Shown: positions 1 to 10,215 of the stretch, piece by piece
Layout: each line of letters opens with the position of its first letter
Position numbering within the stretch: the stretch's first letter is position 1
Assembly (NCBI RefSeq): GCF_900105395.1
Contig: NZ_LT629775.1
Location: 4,300,001 to 4,364,000, forward strand
Direction: 5' to 3'
DNA length: 64,000 nucleotides
DNA from: Streptomyces sp. TLI_053
GTDB taxonomy: Bacteria; Actinomycetota; Actinomycetes; Streptomycetales; Streptomycetaceae
Translations under genes and position numbers: made by a program
Notes under the pieces: model-generated
Told to the model about the DNA's origin: nothing
What the model saw: only the letters and a program-made list of their open reading frames with translations
Databases searched by the model: none

Positions 1-299
1 GCCGCACCGGACGCGAACGCGCCCGCCACGCCCCGGAGTTCACCGACCGGACCGAGCACGATGACAGCCACCTCGGGCCGCTCCCGGCGGATCCTGCGCA
101 AGCCGTCGAACGCCCCCGGGTCGGCCGGCGCGGCCACCCCCAGCAGGCACACCTCCGGACGCCGACCCGCCACCAGATCGGCCGCCGACGCGGCCGGCGA
201 CCCCACCGCGAGCACCCGGTGGCCCCGCAGCTGGAGCGCGGTGGCCAGCGCCTCGGCCAACAACCGGTGGTCGTCGACCACCACGAGGCGAACACCCAT
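1..299 (-). CDS. Response regulator, N-terminal part (cut by window start)
   Basis: Only the first 99 residues lie inside the window. They form a CheY-like receiver domain: a VVVDDH strand with the acidic pair D9-D10, then alternating helices and strands, as in NarL/FixJ-type regulators. The start ATG at 299 follows a GGAGGGG ribosome binding site. The position expected to hold the phosphorylated Asp reads LLGVAAP, so residue 54 is Gly, and the Thr/Ser switch position (VIVLG) is also replaced. This suggests a phosphorylation-independent pseudo-receiver. The output domain, probably a LuxR-type HTH, lies outside the window, so the DNA-binding assignment is inference. Confidence 0.75.
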   Translation of the reverse strand, partial: MGVRLVVVDDHRLLAEALATALQLRGHRVLAVGSPAASAADLVAGRRPEVCLLGVAAPADPGAFDGLRRIRRERPEVAVIVLGPVGELRGVAGAFASGA

Positions 300-432
300 G
301 AGACCCCTCCAGGTCGGCGTCCCGCCCGCGGCCCCGCCCGGCGGGAGCGGGCGGCCGGTGACGCACCATCACAGCGCATTCCGTACCCGACGTGCCAGAC
401 CGTCTCACCGCCACCGGCGGACGAGCACAACG

Positions 433-464
433 AAAAGGACCCCCGCCTCGATGGCGGGGGTCCT
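433..464 (-). terminator. Rho-independent terminator of tRNA-Thr
   Basis: A perfect 12-bp stem (436-447 with 453-464) with a 5-nt loop sits directly downstream of the tRNA-Thr 3' end. On the minus strand it is followed by a short T tract (complement of the A run at 433-436). It is the natural end of the tRNA transcript. Confidence 0.85.
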
Positions 465-469
465 GACCG

Positions 470-542
470 AGCCCCCATGCGGAATCGAACCGCAGACCTT
501 CTCCTTACCATGGAGACGCTCTACCGACTGAGCTATAGGGGC
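470..542 (-). tRNA. tRNA-Thr(GGT)
   Basis: A 73-nt cloverleaf on the minus strand. The 7-bp acceptor stem is GCCCCTA with TGGGGGC, the D-loop AGCTCAGTCGGTAGAGC is present, the anticodon stem TCTCC/GGAGA holds loop ATGGTAA with anticodon GGT (reads ACC), and the T arm is TGCGG-TTCGATT-CCGCA. The discriminator base is T and CCA is not encoded. Confidence 0.97.
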
Positions 543-607
543 CTGTTGCCTGTCCGAACTCCCCGGCTTCGCTTCCGCTCCGCCCGTTCGCTCGAACAAG
601 GAAGACA

Positions 608-1942
608 TTACACGGCAGGGGGGCGGAATGGGAAATCGGTCCCGGCAGCCCGGACGGCCGGCCCGGACACCGCCGAGAGGTCCCTTCCGCCGGTCTCCGG
701 CAGCAGCCGCAGGCACAGCAGCGCCACCACCCCGCACCCCGCCAGGTACCAGCCCACCGGCTCCGCCGTCCCGTACGTCCCGGTCAGCCTGGTCGCGATC
801 AGCGGGGTGGTCGCCCCGCCCACCACCCCGCCCAGGTTGTAGGTCAGCGCCGCCCCCGTGTACCGCACCCGGGTCGGGAACAGCTCCGGCAGGAACGCCG
901 CCAACGGTCCCAGCAGACAGCCCAGTACCACCATCGCCCCCGCCAGCGAGAGGAACATCAGCCCGCGCCGCTCCGTCTCCAGCAGCGGGAACAGCACCAG
1001 CGACCACACCACCGCCAGCCCCGTCGCCCCCTGCAGCGTCCGCCGGCGCCCCCAGGCGTCACTGCGCCTCGCGCTCAGCCACACCGTCACGCCCTTCCCC
1101 ACCGCGCCGGCCAGCAGCATCGACAGCACCACCGTGCTCGGCACCCCCAGCCCCGTCGTCGCGTAGGCCAGCGAGTACGTCGTGGTCAGGTAGAACAGCG
1201 CGTACCCCACGGTGATCGCGCCGCAGCCCGCCAGCACCGTCCGCCAGTGCCCCCGCAGCACCTCCACCACCGGCGCCCGCTCGGCCCCCGTCCGCGGCTC
1301 GCCCCGGAACAGCGGCGTCTCCTCCAGCCGCAGCCGCACGAACAGCCCCACCGCCACCAGGCCCAGCGAGGCCAGGAACGGCACCCGCCAGCCCCAGGAC
1401 CTGAACGCCGCCTCGTCCAGCCACAGTTGGAGCACCAGGAAGATCCCGTTCGCCAGCACGAACCCGGTCGTCGGCCCCAACTGCAGATACGCCCCGTACC
1501 GCCCCCGCCGCCCGGCCGGCGCGTTCTCCGCCACCAGCAGTGCCGCACCGCCCCACTCCCCGCCCAGTCCCACCCCCTGACACACCCGTAGCACCACCAG
1601 CACCACCGGCGCCCACCACCCCCACGCCGCGTACCCCGGCAACACCCCCACCACCGCCGTGGACAGCCCCATCAGCAGCAGCGACACCACCAGGGTGGTC
1701 TTCCGCCCCAGCCGGTCCCCGAAGTGCCCGAACACCACCGCCCCCAGCGGCCGCGCCAGGAACGCCACCGCGTACACCGAGAACGCCGCCAACAACGCGC
1801 CGACCGTGCCCAGTTCGGGGAAGAACACCTCCCCGAAGACGAGCGCCGCCGCCGTGCCGTAGATGAAGAAGTCGTAGAACTCGATCGCCGTACCGATCAG
1901 CGCCGCCGCAGCGGCCCGCCGCATCTGCCCCGTCGCACCCAT
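608..1942 (-). CDS. MFS transporter, metabolite:H+ symporter (MHS) family
   Basis: The product has 444 residues and about 12 hydrophobic segments. It opens with the MHS-type helix 1 (ALIGTAIEFYDFFIYG) and carries the loop 2-3 MFS signature GDRLGRK after RPLGAVVFGHF, as in ProP, KgtP and ShiA. It should be a plasma-membrane proton-coupled importer of an organic acid, betaine or similar small molecule; the substrate cannot be read from sequence. The start was placed at the ATG at 1942, just before the first membrane helix. A longer reading frame extends upstream but adds only low-complexity residues and overlaps the mycosin terminator region. It appears monocistronic. Confidence 0.85.
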   Translation of the reverse strand: MGATGQMRRAAAAALIGTAIEFYDFFIYGTAAALVFGEVFFPELGTVGALLAAFSVYAVAFLARPLGAVVFGHFGDRLGRKTTLVVSLLLMGLSTAVVGVLPGYAAWGWWAPVVLVVLRVCQGVGLGGEWGGAALLVAENAPAGRRGRYGAYLQLGPTTGFVLANGIFLVLQLWLDEAAFRSWGWRVPFLASLGLVAVGLFVRLRLEETPLFRGEPRTGAERAPVVEVLRGHWRTVLAGCGAITVGYALFYLTTTYSLAYATTGLGVPSTVVLSMLLAGAVGKGVTVWLSARRSDAWGRRRTLQGATGLAVVWSLVLFPLLETERRGLMFLSLAGAMVVLGCLLGPLAAFLPELFPTRVRYTGAALTYNLGGVVGGATTPLIATRLTGTYGTAEPVGWYLAGCGVVALLCLRLLPETGGRDLSAVSGPAVRAAGTDFPFRPPAV

Positions 1943-2031
1943 ACCCCCAACCCTGACGAGGACGCCCCACCCCCGACAGCGCCCACCCGGGTGACACCCG
2001 CGCCCCGCCCCGGACCCCACGCCCCCCGGCG

Positions 2032-2050
2032 CCGCCCGCTCAACGGGCGG
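2032..2050 (-). terminator. Hairpin at the mycosin stop codon
   Basis: A 7-bp inverted repeat (2032-2038 with 2044-2050) has the mycosin stop codon in its 5-nt loop. There is no U tract. It is a weak terminator candidate separating the protease from the MFS gene. Confidence 0.45.
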
Positions 2051-3305
2051 ACCGGCCGCCCCTCCGCCGTACGACCACCACGGCCGCTCCGGCCACCAGC
2101 AGCAACCCGCCGACCACCGCGGCCACCAGCGCCGGGGACGAGCCGTCGTCCTTCGGCTCGGCCGCGGGGGCGGCGGACGCCGGGGGCGGCGGGGTGGGGG
2201 CGGGCTGCGCCTCCGGGCTCTGGGAGGCGGCGGTGGGTGTGGACGGCTCCACGGATGTCGCGCTGGCCGAGGGCTCGACCAGCGGACTCACATCGGCGGA
2301 GCCCGGGTCCCCCGGCGTCTGCAGCGCGACCCGAGGACGGACGATTCCGTAGCCGATGAAATCCGTTCGGCTCGACCCGTCCTTGGGCTTCCCGGCAGTT
2401 CCGATCAGCACCCGGATGATCTGATTCGGAGCCCAATCGGGGTGAACCGCCCAGAGCAGCGCCGCCGATGCCGAGACGAGCGCGGTCGCATCGGAGGTCC
2501 CGTGCTTCTTGCAGTAGCCGGACTCGGCGACACACGACGTGTAGATGTCCACTCCGGGAGCCGCGATGTCGATCTGCGGGCCGTGCTCGGACTCGTCGGT
2601 GGCCGTTCCCGCCCGGTCGGCCGCAGCTACCGCGACAATGCTCGGCAACGCGGCGGGATAGAGGGCGGGATTTCCCTCTTGTCCACTGTTTCCGGCACCC
2701 GCGACAACCAGCGCCCCCTTCCCGTTGGCATACTTCACGGATTTCTCGAGCTCTGCGACGTCCCCCGCGGAAACCCCGGAGGAACCGGCGACCGAGGAGA
2801 CATTGATGACCTTCGCCCCCTGGTCCGCCGCATACGTGATTCCCTGGCTCACCTGCTTGAGGTAGCCGGATGCGTCGATCGGCTGTGCCGGGTCGTCGTT
2901 GATGTTGATCTTGATCGGGAGCACCTTGGCGTCCGGTGCCAGGCCGTACGCGCCCTTCCCCCCGAGGCCCTTGCCGGATCCCGCGATCAGACCGGCGATG
3001 CCTGTGCCGTGACCGCTCTTGTCCACACCGATCCCACCGGGCAGTCCGCTCAGGTCCTTGCCCGGCAGCAGCTGACCGACGAGATCCGGATGATCGAGCC
3101 GGAAGCCTCCGTCGACCACCGCCACCGTGACCCCCTGCCCCTTGCTCGCCTGCCAGATCTCGGGCGCCTTCATGGTGTCCAGGTGCCACTGCTGATCGCG
3201 GATCGAGTCCACGGCGGCCGCCGGGCCCACAGTCGGCCCGGCCACGATCCCGGCCGCCGCCATCGCTGCGGCGAATCCCCGCACCCCTACGTTCATCCGC
3301 CGCAT
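2040..3305 (-). CDS. mycP: Mycosin-like type VII secretion-associated subtilisin protease
   Basis: A 421-residue S8 serine protease. It has an N-terminal signal sequence (about residues 1-31), a catalytic domain with D65 (VVDGG), H99 (GHGTG), oxyanion N206 (AGAGNSG) and nucleophile S271 (HGTSDAT), a Pro/Ala-rich linker (about 330-385), and a C-terminal transmembrane helix followed by RRRGGRSAR. This is the mycosin layout: an extracellular protease anchored by one helix that works with ESX-type secretion. The block after the nucleophile lacks the usual AAP, a feature I recall from streptomycete homologues. Start ATG 3305 follows GAGGGAG. Two WXG-like genes lie upstream on the same strand, separated by a terminator. 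Confidence 0.88.
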   Translation of the reverse strand: MRRMNVGVRGFAAAMAAAGIVAGPTVGPAAAVDSIRDQQWHLDTMKAPEIWQASKGQGVTVAVVDGGFRLDHPDLVGQLLPGKDLSGLPGGIGVDKSGHGTGIAGLIAGSGKGLGGKGAYGLAPDAKVLPIKININDDPAQPIDASGYLKQVSQGITYAADQGAKVINVSSVAGSSGVSAGDVAELEKSVKYANGKGALVVAGAGNSGQEGNPALYPAALPSIVAVAAADRAGTATDESEHGPQIDIAAPGVDIYTSCVAESGYCKKHGTSDATALVSASAALLWAVHPDWAPNQIIRVLIGTAGKPKDGSSRTDFIGYGIVRPRVALQTPGDPGSADVSPLVEPSASATSVEPSTPTAASQSPEAQPAPTPPPPASAAPAAEPKDDGSSPALVAAVVGGLLLVAGAAVVVVRRRGGRSAR

Positions 3306-3356
3306 CGCTGCTCCCTCGTCACTTTCCCCATCGAGCCAGGACCGCGCCCCGCGCAG

Positions 3357-3394
3357 GACTGCCCGGCCACCGGGAGTCCCAGTGGCCGGGCAGT
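3357..3394 (-). terminator. Terminator downstream of the WXG-like gene
   Basis: A 14-bp stem (3357-3370 with 3381-3394, one internal mismatch) is extended by a further GGG/CCC around a 3-nt loop. It begins 10 nt past the stop codon at 3404. It suggests that the mycosin gene has its own promoter in the 50-nt interval before 3305. Confidence 0.75.
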
Positions 3395-3403
3395 CGTTCC
3401 GGA

Positions 3404-5059
3404 CTACTCAATCACGCCCGGGTTGCTCTTCGGAGTACCGCTGGTCCAGGTCTCCTCGTCCTCGTGCAGGTAGTCGGCCCGGTTGCGGCGGTCGCGCTCG
3501 CGCCGCTCACCCGCACCGCCCGCCATGCCCGGGGCCATCATCCCGTTCTGGCCCGGCCGCGCCGCGCCCTCGGCAGCCGCCGCACCTGCTGCTGCCGCCC
3601 GGTTGCGCAGGCCGCTGCCGCCCGGGGTGAACTCCCCGGCGGCCACCGGCCCCTTCGCCCCGCCGATCACGCCACCGCCGGTCGAGCTGTAGCCCCGGCC
3701 GCGCGCACCGCCGACAGCGCCACCACCGTGGCCGCCGCCCTGGTGCATGCCGCCACCCGGACCGCCGAAACCGCCGGCACCGGACCCGCCGGACCGGCCC
3801 TGGGCCTCGCGCGCTCCGAAGACCGTGCCGCCGTTGCTCGCGCCCGGACCGCCGTTCTTCGTCGGCAGGCCGCCCCCGACGGTGCCGGTCCGGCCCGGCG
3901 GCACCGAGCCTCCGCCGCTCTTCAGCGGAGTGGTCCCACCGGTGAACGGACCGGTCCCGCCGAACGGGATCGGCCCCCCGCCGGGGAACCCGCCGGGACC
4001 GCCACCGGGCGTACCCGGGTGCCCGGGGCCGCCGCCCTGGGGGTACATCGGTGCGGGACCGCCCCCGGGAGTCCCCGGCCCGGTCGGGCCGGGCAGGGTC
4101 GGCACCGTCGGCAGGCTGTCCAGCCCGGTGCCGGGACGGTCCCCGGGGTGCGTCGGTCCCGTCGGCACCGGTCCCGGCGTGTTCGGGTCACCCGGCAGCG
4201 GCACCGGAGTGCCGTGCCGCGGCGGAGTCGGCGTGACCTTCCCGGGCGGGGTCGGCCCGGGCGTCACCAGCACCGGCGGACGCGGCGGCACGGAACCGCC
4301 ACCGCTCCTGTCGCCACCGGAGGGCGGGCTGTAGCCGCTGCCGCCGGTATTGCCGCTGCGGGTACCTCGGCTGCTTCCGCCGGAGCCGTAGCGTCCGCCA
4401 CCGGACCCCACCGGCACCTCGGTTCCTCCGTCGACCGCCTTCGGCCCGTCATCGGGAGTACCTGGCAGATCGGGCATCTTGAGCGAGTTGAGCTGGGTCG
4501 TCGCCGCCTCGTACGCCTGTCCCAGCTTCTCCATCTGGTGGATGGCTTCCTGGTGCGCGGTGTCCACCCGCTTCTGCGCCGCCGCGGCCTCCGTGTAGGA
4601 GACCCAGGTCGGGTCCTCCTTCTTCATGATCGCGTCGGTGGAGACGGACGGGTTGCCGAATCCGGCGATGCTCAACGGCGAAGGCTTGAGGCACGGCTGC
4701 TCGGAGTGCCGCTTGACCGTGTCGATGTCCTTGGTCGGGACCTCCGGCACGCCGGTCTTCGCGCTGCTCAAGGCCTCGCCGGCCTGCACCATCGCGTCGC
4801 CCGCGCCCTTCGAGTACTCACTGATCATGGACGCCGACTTGTGCAGGTCACTCGCCCACGACTTGAAGTTCTCGGCGGCCGGGCCCTCCCACTGGATCTG
4901 GGTCACATGGGCGGCCAGAGCCTTGCTGAGCTCGTCCAGGACGCGCCCGGCGGCCTTGAGCTGGTTGCCACGACCGGTCACCTTGGACGGATCGCTGCCG
5001 GCCACCATGGACTTGAGCTGCGGATGATTGATGCCTTCGAAGTTCGTTCCGCCCGCCAT
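3404..5059 (-). CDS. WXG100-like protein with long Gly/Pro-rich tail
   Basis: 551 residues. The first ~220 are helical and resemble WXG100/PPE-type ESX substrates. They carry a QWEGP turn where WXG motifs sit, in a context of helices that should form a hairpin. The remaining ~330 residues are a low-complexity Gly/Pro/Thr/Ser tail with no recognisable fold, ending in a short charged segment. The start at 5059 was preferred because GGGGGA lies 6 nt upstream; an ATG at 5113 would overlap the preceding gene but lacks a good binding site. The likely role is a secreted or wall-spanning partner of the nearby mycosin. That is inferred from architecture and neighbours, not homology. Confidence 0.75.
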   Translation of the reverse strand: MAGGTNFEGINHPQLKSMVAGSDPSKVTGRGNQLKAAGRVLDELSKALAAHVTQIQWEGPAAENFKSWASDLHKSASMISEYSKGAGDAMVQAGEALSSAKTGVPEVPTKDIDTVKRHSEQPCLKPSPLSIAGFGNPSVSTDAIMKKEDPTWVSYTEAAAAQKRVDTAHQEAIHQMEKLGQAYEAATTQLNSLKMPDLPGTPDDGPKAVDGGTEVPVGSGGGRYGSGGSSRGTRSGNTGGSGYSPPSGGDRSGGGSVPPRPPVLVTPGPTPPGKVTPTPPRHGTPVPLPGDPNTPGPVPTGPTHPGDRPGTGLDSLPTVPTLPGPTGPGTPGGGPAPMYPQGGGPGHPGTPGGGPGGFPGGGPIPFGGTGPFTGGTTPLKSGGGSVPPGRTGTVGGGLPTKNGGPGASNGGTVFGAREAQGRSGGSGAGGFGGPGGGMHQGGGHGGGAVGGARGRGYSSTGGGVIGGAKGPVAAGEFTPGGSGLRNRAAAAGAAAAEGAARPGQNGMMAPGMAGGAGERRERDRRNRADYLHEDEETWTSGTPKSNPGVIE

Positions 5060-5102
5060 CAGTTGTCCCCCGTCCCGGCCGCGCCCACAGACATGCGCAC
5101 CA

Positions 5103-5618
5103 TCAGTAGTCACCGCTCTTCGACCCCGGCCCGCCGGCCGCGTCCGTCGCGACCGCCTTGACCGCCGCCGTCTGGTGCTCCTCGTTGTTGCCGTAGCTCC
5201 CCGCCGTCTGCGCGACCGCCTTGCTCATCCTGTCGATCTGCTCCGCGAACGACTTCGACAGCTGCGCGATCGCCGCGTGCGTCTTCTCGTACGCGGCGAT
5301 CAGGTCGGCGGACTCGTGGAAGCCGCTGCCGAGGTTCCCGGCGTGCAGCTTCTGCTCCTTGATCTTGTGCTGCGCCGCCTCCGAACCCTCCAGCGAGGCC
5401 AGCAGCGCGTCGACCTTCTTCTTGAAGTTGGTGAGCGTGTCGAGCTCGATCTTGACGTCCTTGGACCCGAACGCCGCCACCAGCGCGTTGGCGCTGACGT
5501 CGACCTGGACCTGGCCGACCACGCGACCGATCCAACTGTTGCTCAGCGTCCACGGCGTCACTTCACCGTCGGGGCCGTCGGCCCAGCCCGCGCCTCCCGG
5601 TCCAGCCTCGCCTGGCAC
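5103..5618 (-). CDS. Small helical ESX-associated protein (WXG-like partner)
   Basis: 171 residues with the GTG start at 5618, chosen for the strong GGAGAGGTGG site 6 nt upstream. A later GTG at 5561 is possible. The body from about residue 40 is predicted to be long amphipathic helices (a lysine-rich stretch around FKKKVDALLASLEG, then helices containing FHESADLIAAY and FAEQIDRMSKAV) of WXG100-like size and character, but there is no clear WXG. It lies immediately upstream of the larger WXG-like gene on the same strand and probably shares its transcript. It could be that protein's heterodimer partner, as ESX substrates often pair. I do not recognise a named family. Confidence 0.7.
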   Translation of the reverse strand: MPGEAGPGGAGWADGPDGEVTPWTLSNSWIGRVVGQVQVDVSANALVAAFGSKDVKIELDTLTNFKKKVDALLASLEGSEAAQHKIKEQKLHAGNLGSGFHESADLIAAYEKTHAAIAQLSKSFAEQIDRMSKAVAQTAGSYGNNEEHQTAAVKAVATDAAGGPGSKSGDY

Positions 5619-6036
5619 AGCAATCCACCTCTCCCCCGTGCACGGCGCGGCCCCCGCAGGTCGCCGCACCGCGACACACACCGTCAACTGCTCGGTCCTA
5701 CCGGCCGCACAGATCGATCCGGCCCATCGGCTCCGTCGGGTCGATCCGGCAGAACCGTCCTCCCATCGGGACGGACGGCGCCTCAATCATCGTAGCCACC
5801 ACCTCCGTCGGACCGGCAGGGCCCGTGCCCCGCCTGAACGCGATCGGTACGAACTTGACACGTCCACCCCGTGCCGGGACGGGGCCGCCCGGGCGGCGGG
5901 CGCCGTTAGACTGGCCGGGTCCGGTCGCACCGGACGAGACCTCCACTGCCGCGCAGCGTCGCACAGCAGCGCCCCGGGCCGCCGCCCAGCCCCGCACCCA
6001 CCGGGCCCCGGCCCCGCCGCGGATCGGACGCCCCGC
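5619..6036. promoter_or_regulatory. Divergent intergenic region between the ESX-like genes and FUSC
   Basis: A 418-bp interval without a convincing gene. It must hold promoters for both directions. A TTGACA hexamer lies on the plus strand at about 5855 and a TACGAT-like -10 on the minus strand near 5788, but neither has an obvious partner at normal spacing. Confidence 0.4.
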
Positions 6037-8067
6037 ATGCCCACCAACACCCCGGTCGACCCCACAGTCCCCACCACCCCCAGCACCCCCGCCACCCCCT
6101 GGTGGGCCCGGGCCGCCCGCCCGGCCCGGCCGCCGCTGCCGTGGGCGCCGATGGCCCGGGCCGCGCTCGCCATGGCGCTGGCGCTGACCGCCGGGCTGCT
6201 GGCACACCGGGTGGACCTCGGGGTGTTCGCCGGGCTGGGCGCGATGCACGCGACCATGAACGACCGCGTCGAGCCGGTCCGGCTGCGGGCCCGCCGGATC
6301 GCCACCGCCGTACCGGCCTCGGCACTCGGCATGCTGGTCGGCAGCGCGCTCCAGCACGCCCAGGCCGGCCCGCTCGCCCTGGGCGCCGGTCTGACCGTGA
6401 CGGCCTTCGTCTCCGGTGCGCTGAGTGCGACGGGCCCGCGCGGTTCGGCCGCGGGGCTGCTGCTGCTCGTCTCCGCCACGCTGGGGAGCGGCATGCCGCT
6501 GCCGCACCCGTGGTGGGCCGCCGCGGCGGTGCTGCCGGCGGGTGCGGTGCTGGTGCTGCTGCTCGGGGTGCCGCTGCGCGGCCGCCGGGCGCCCGGCGCC
6601 GACCCGGGTGTGCGCGCGCTCGCCGCCGTGTACGACGCGCTCGGCCGGATGCTCGCCGATCTCGGGACTCCCCAGGGGTCGGCCTCCCGCCAGGTACTGA
6701 CCGCCCGGCTGAACCAGCTGCAGGACGTGCTCCCGCCCCTCCCCCGGCACCCCGGGAACCCGCCCGGCCCCGCCGCCCACCGCGTCCACACCATGTACCG
6801 GGCCGCGCTCGCCGCCACCGAGGCGGCCACCGGGCTGCTGTGGGCCCGCCGGCCGGTGCCGCCCGAGGTGGCCGCCGTGCCGGTCCTGCTGGCCCGCGCG
6901 GTGGAACGCGGCGTCCCGGCGGAACGCGGCACCGGGCCCGAACGCGCTGACGGGCCCGAACGCGGCACCGGCCCGGGACCCGACGGCGAGGTGCCCGTGC
7001 CGGACTGGGCGCCCGACACTCCGTCCCGGCAGGCCCTGGACGCGGCGCTGCGCGCGGCCGCGGCGACGGTCGCGGGCCGGGAGGCCGCACTGGGCACCGC
7101 TCCCGCACCCCCGCCGGACCCGTGGCGGCTGCGGGTGCGGCTGGTCTCGCCCGGGGCGGCCCTGTACGGGGCGCGGCTGGCGCTGTGCATCGCGGTGGGC
7201 GCGGCGCTGATGGCCACGGTGCCGCTGAGCCGGAGCTACTGGGTGCCGATGACGATCGCCTTCGTCCTGAAGCCGGACCTCGGCTCGGTGTTCCTGCGGT
7301 CGGTGAGCCGTGCGGTGGGGACGGTGCTGGGGGTGGCGGTGACGGCGGCGGTGCTGTCGCTGGCTCCCGGTCCGTGGGCACTGGTCGCGATCGCCGCGCT
7401 CTGTGTGGCCCTGCTGCCGTACGCGACGGCGGCGCACTACGGGCTGAACACCGTGGTGATGACGCCGATGGCGCTGGTCCTGCTCCAGCTGGGCGGGCAG
7501 GACGGCGCCGCCGAGTTCTGGCCCCGGGTGCTGGACACGGTGCTGGCCAGTGCGATCGTGCTGCTGTTCGGCCATCTGCTCTGGCCGGAGCGGCCGCGGC
7601 ACCGGATCGAACCGCGGCTGGTGTCCGCGGCTGCCGCGCTGAAGGCCTATCTGGCCTCGGTGGTGCGGCAGGACGGGCCGGAGCCCCGGTCCGAGGTGTG
7701 GCTGCGGCGGACGGCCTACCGGGCGCTCGCGGACGCCCGCGCGGAGGTGGAGCGGGGCCTGGCCGAGCCGCCGCCGACGGGCCGGCTGGCGGCCGAGTGG
7801 CTGCCGGCGACGACCGCGCTGGAGCGGCTGAGCGGTGCGGTGGCGGCGTTCGCGGCGCAGCGCCGGTACGGCGGGCGGGTGCCGGAGCGGGCGGAGGTGG
7901 AGCGGGTCGGCCGGGCGCTGGACGAGCTGACGGCCGCGGCGCGCGCGCACCGTCCGCCGACCGGGGCGGCGGCGCGGCCGACCCGGCCGCACGACCCTTC
8001 GCGCAGTGCGCTGGGCCGTGCGGCGGACGAACTGGACACCCTGCTCGCCGACCGCCCGAGCCGCTAG
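6037..8067 (+). CDS. FUSC-family integral membrane protein
   Basis: 676 residues arranged as two membrane modules: about six hydrophobic segments in residues 45-190, a soluble helical region, then a second membrane block (about 375-520) and a soluble C-terminal helical domain. The second block contains the FUSC-type core (YWVPMTIAFVLKPD followed by SVFLRSVSRAVGTVLG). Relatives include aromatic-acid exporters such as AaeB and plant ALMT-like channels, so an efflux role is plausible but the substrate is unknown. The ATG at 6037 has a weak ribosome binding site. The gene converges with the ABC-F gene 84 bp downstream. Confidence 0.82.
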   Translation: MPTNTPVDPTVPTTPSTPATPWWARAARPARPPLPWAPMARAALAMALALTAGLLAHRVDLGVFAGLGAMHATMNDRVEPVRLRARRIATAVPASALGMLVGSALQHAQAGPLALGAGLTVTAFVSGALSATGPRGSAAGLLLLVSATLGSGMPLPHPWWAAAAVLPAGAVLVLLLGVPLRGRRAPGADPGVRALAAVYDALGRMLADLGTPQGSASRQVLTARLNQLQDVLPPLPRHPGNPPGPAAHRVHTMYRAALAATEAATGLLWARRPVPPEVAAVPVLLARAVERGVPAERGTGPERADGPERGTGPGPDGEVPVPDWAPDTPSRQALDAALRAAAATVAGREAALGTAPAPPPDPWRLRVRLVSPGAALYGARLALCIAVGAALMATVPLSRSYWVPMTIAFVLKPDLGSVFLRSVSRAVGTVLGVAVTAAVLSLAPGPWALVAIAALCVALLPYATAAHYGLNTVVMTPMALVLLQLGGQDGAAEFWPRVLDTVLASAIVLLFGHLLWPERPRHRIEPRLVSAAAALKAYLASVVRQDGPEPRSEVWLRRTAYRALADARAEVERGLAEPPPTGRLAAEWLPATTALERLSGAVAAFAAQRRYGGRVPERAEVERVGRALDELTAAARAHRPPTGAAARPTRPHDPSRSALGRAADELDTLLADRPSR

Positions 8068-8151
8068 CCGCCCGCCTTACCCGCTGAGTCGCCCGCCCTA
8101 CCCGCCGAGCCGCCGGCCCCGGCCGGACCCGGCCGGACGACCCGGCCCCGG

Positions 8152-9996
<1,845 letters not shown>

Positions 9997-10119
9997 GTGT
10001 GCTGCGCTCCTGGGTTCGACGGTCCGGGCTCGGGCGGAGGTCCGGATCCTCCCCAGCCTAGTGGGCCCGCTCCGACTGCCCTCCCGCTGCGGCTCCCCAC
10101 CCGGCCGGCCCGGCGTCCC

Positions 10120-10206
10120 GCCCGCCCCGCTCCGACTGCCCGTCCGACCGGCTGCCCGTCCGACCCGGCTGGCCGTCCGACCCGGCTGCCCGGCTGCCCG
10201 ACCCGG
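10120..10206. repeat. Degenerate tandem repeat between ispE and the ABC-F gene
   Basis: About four imperfect copies of a 16-18 bp unit containing CCGTCCGACCCGGCTG occur in the 219-bp gap downstream of ispE. There is no coding potential. It may be slippage-derived filler or fold into weak hairpins that end the ispE transcript. Confidence 0.55.
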
Positions 10207-10215
10207 CGTCCGCCG

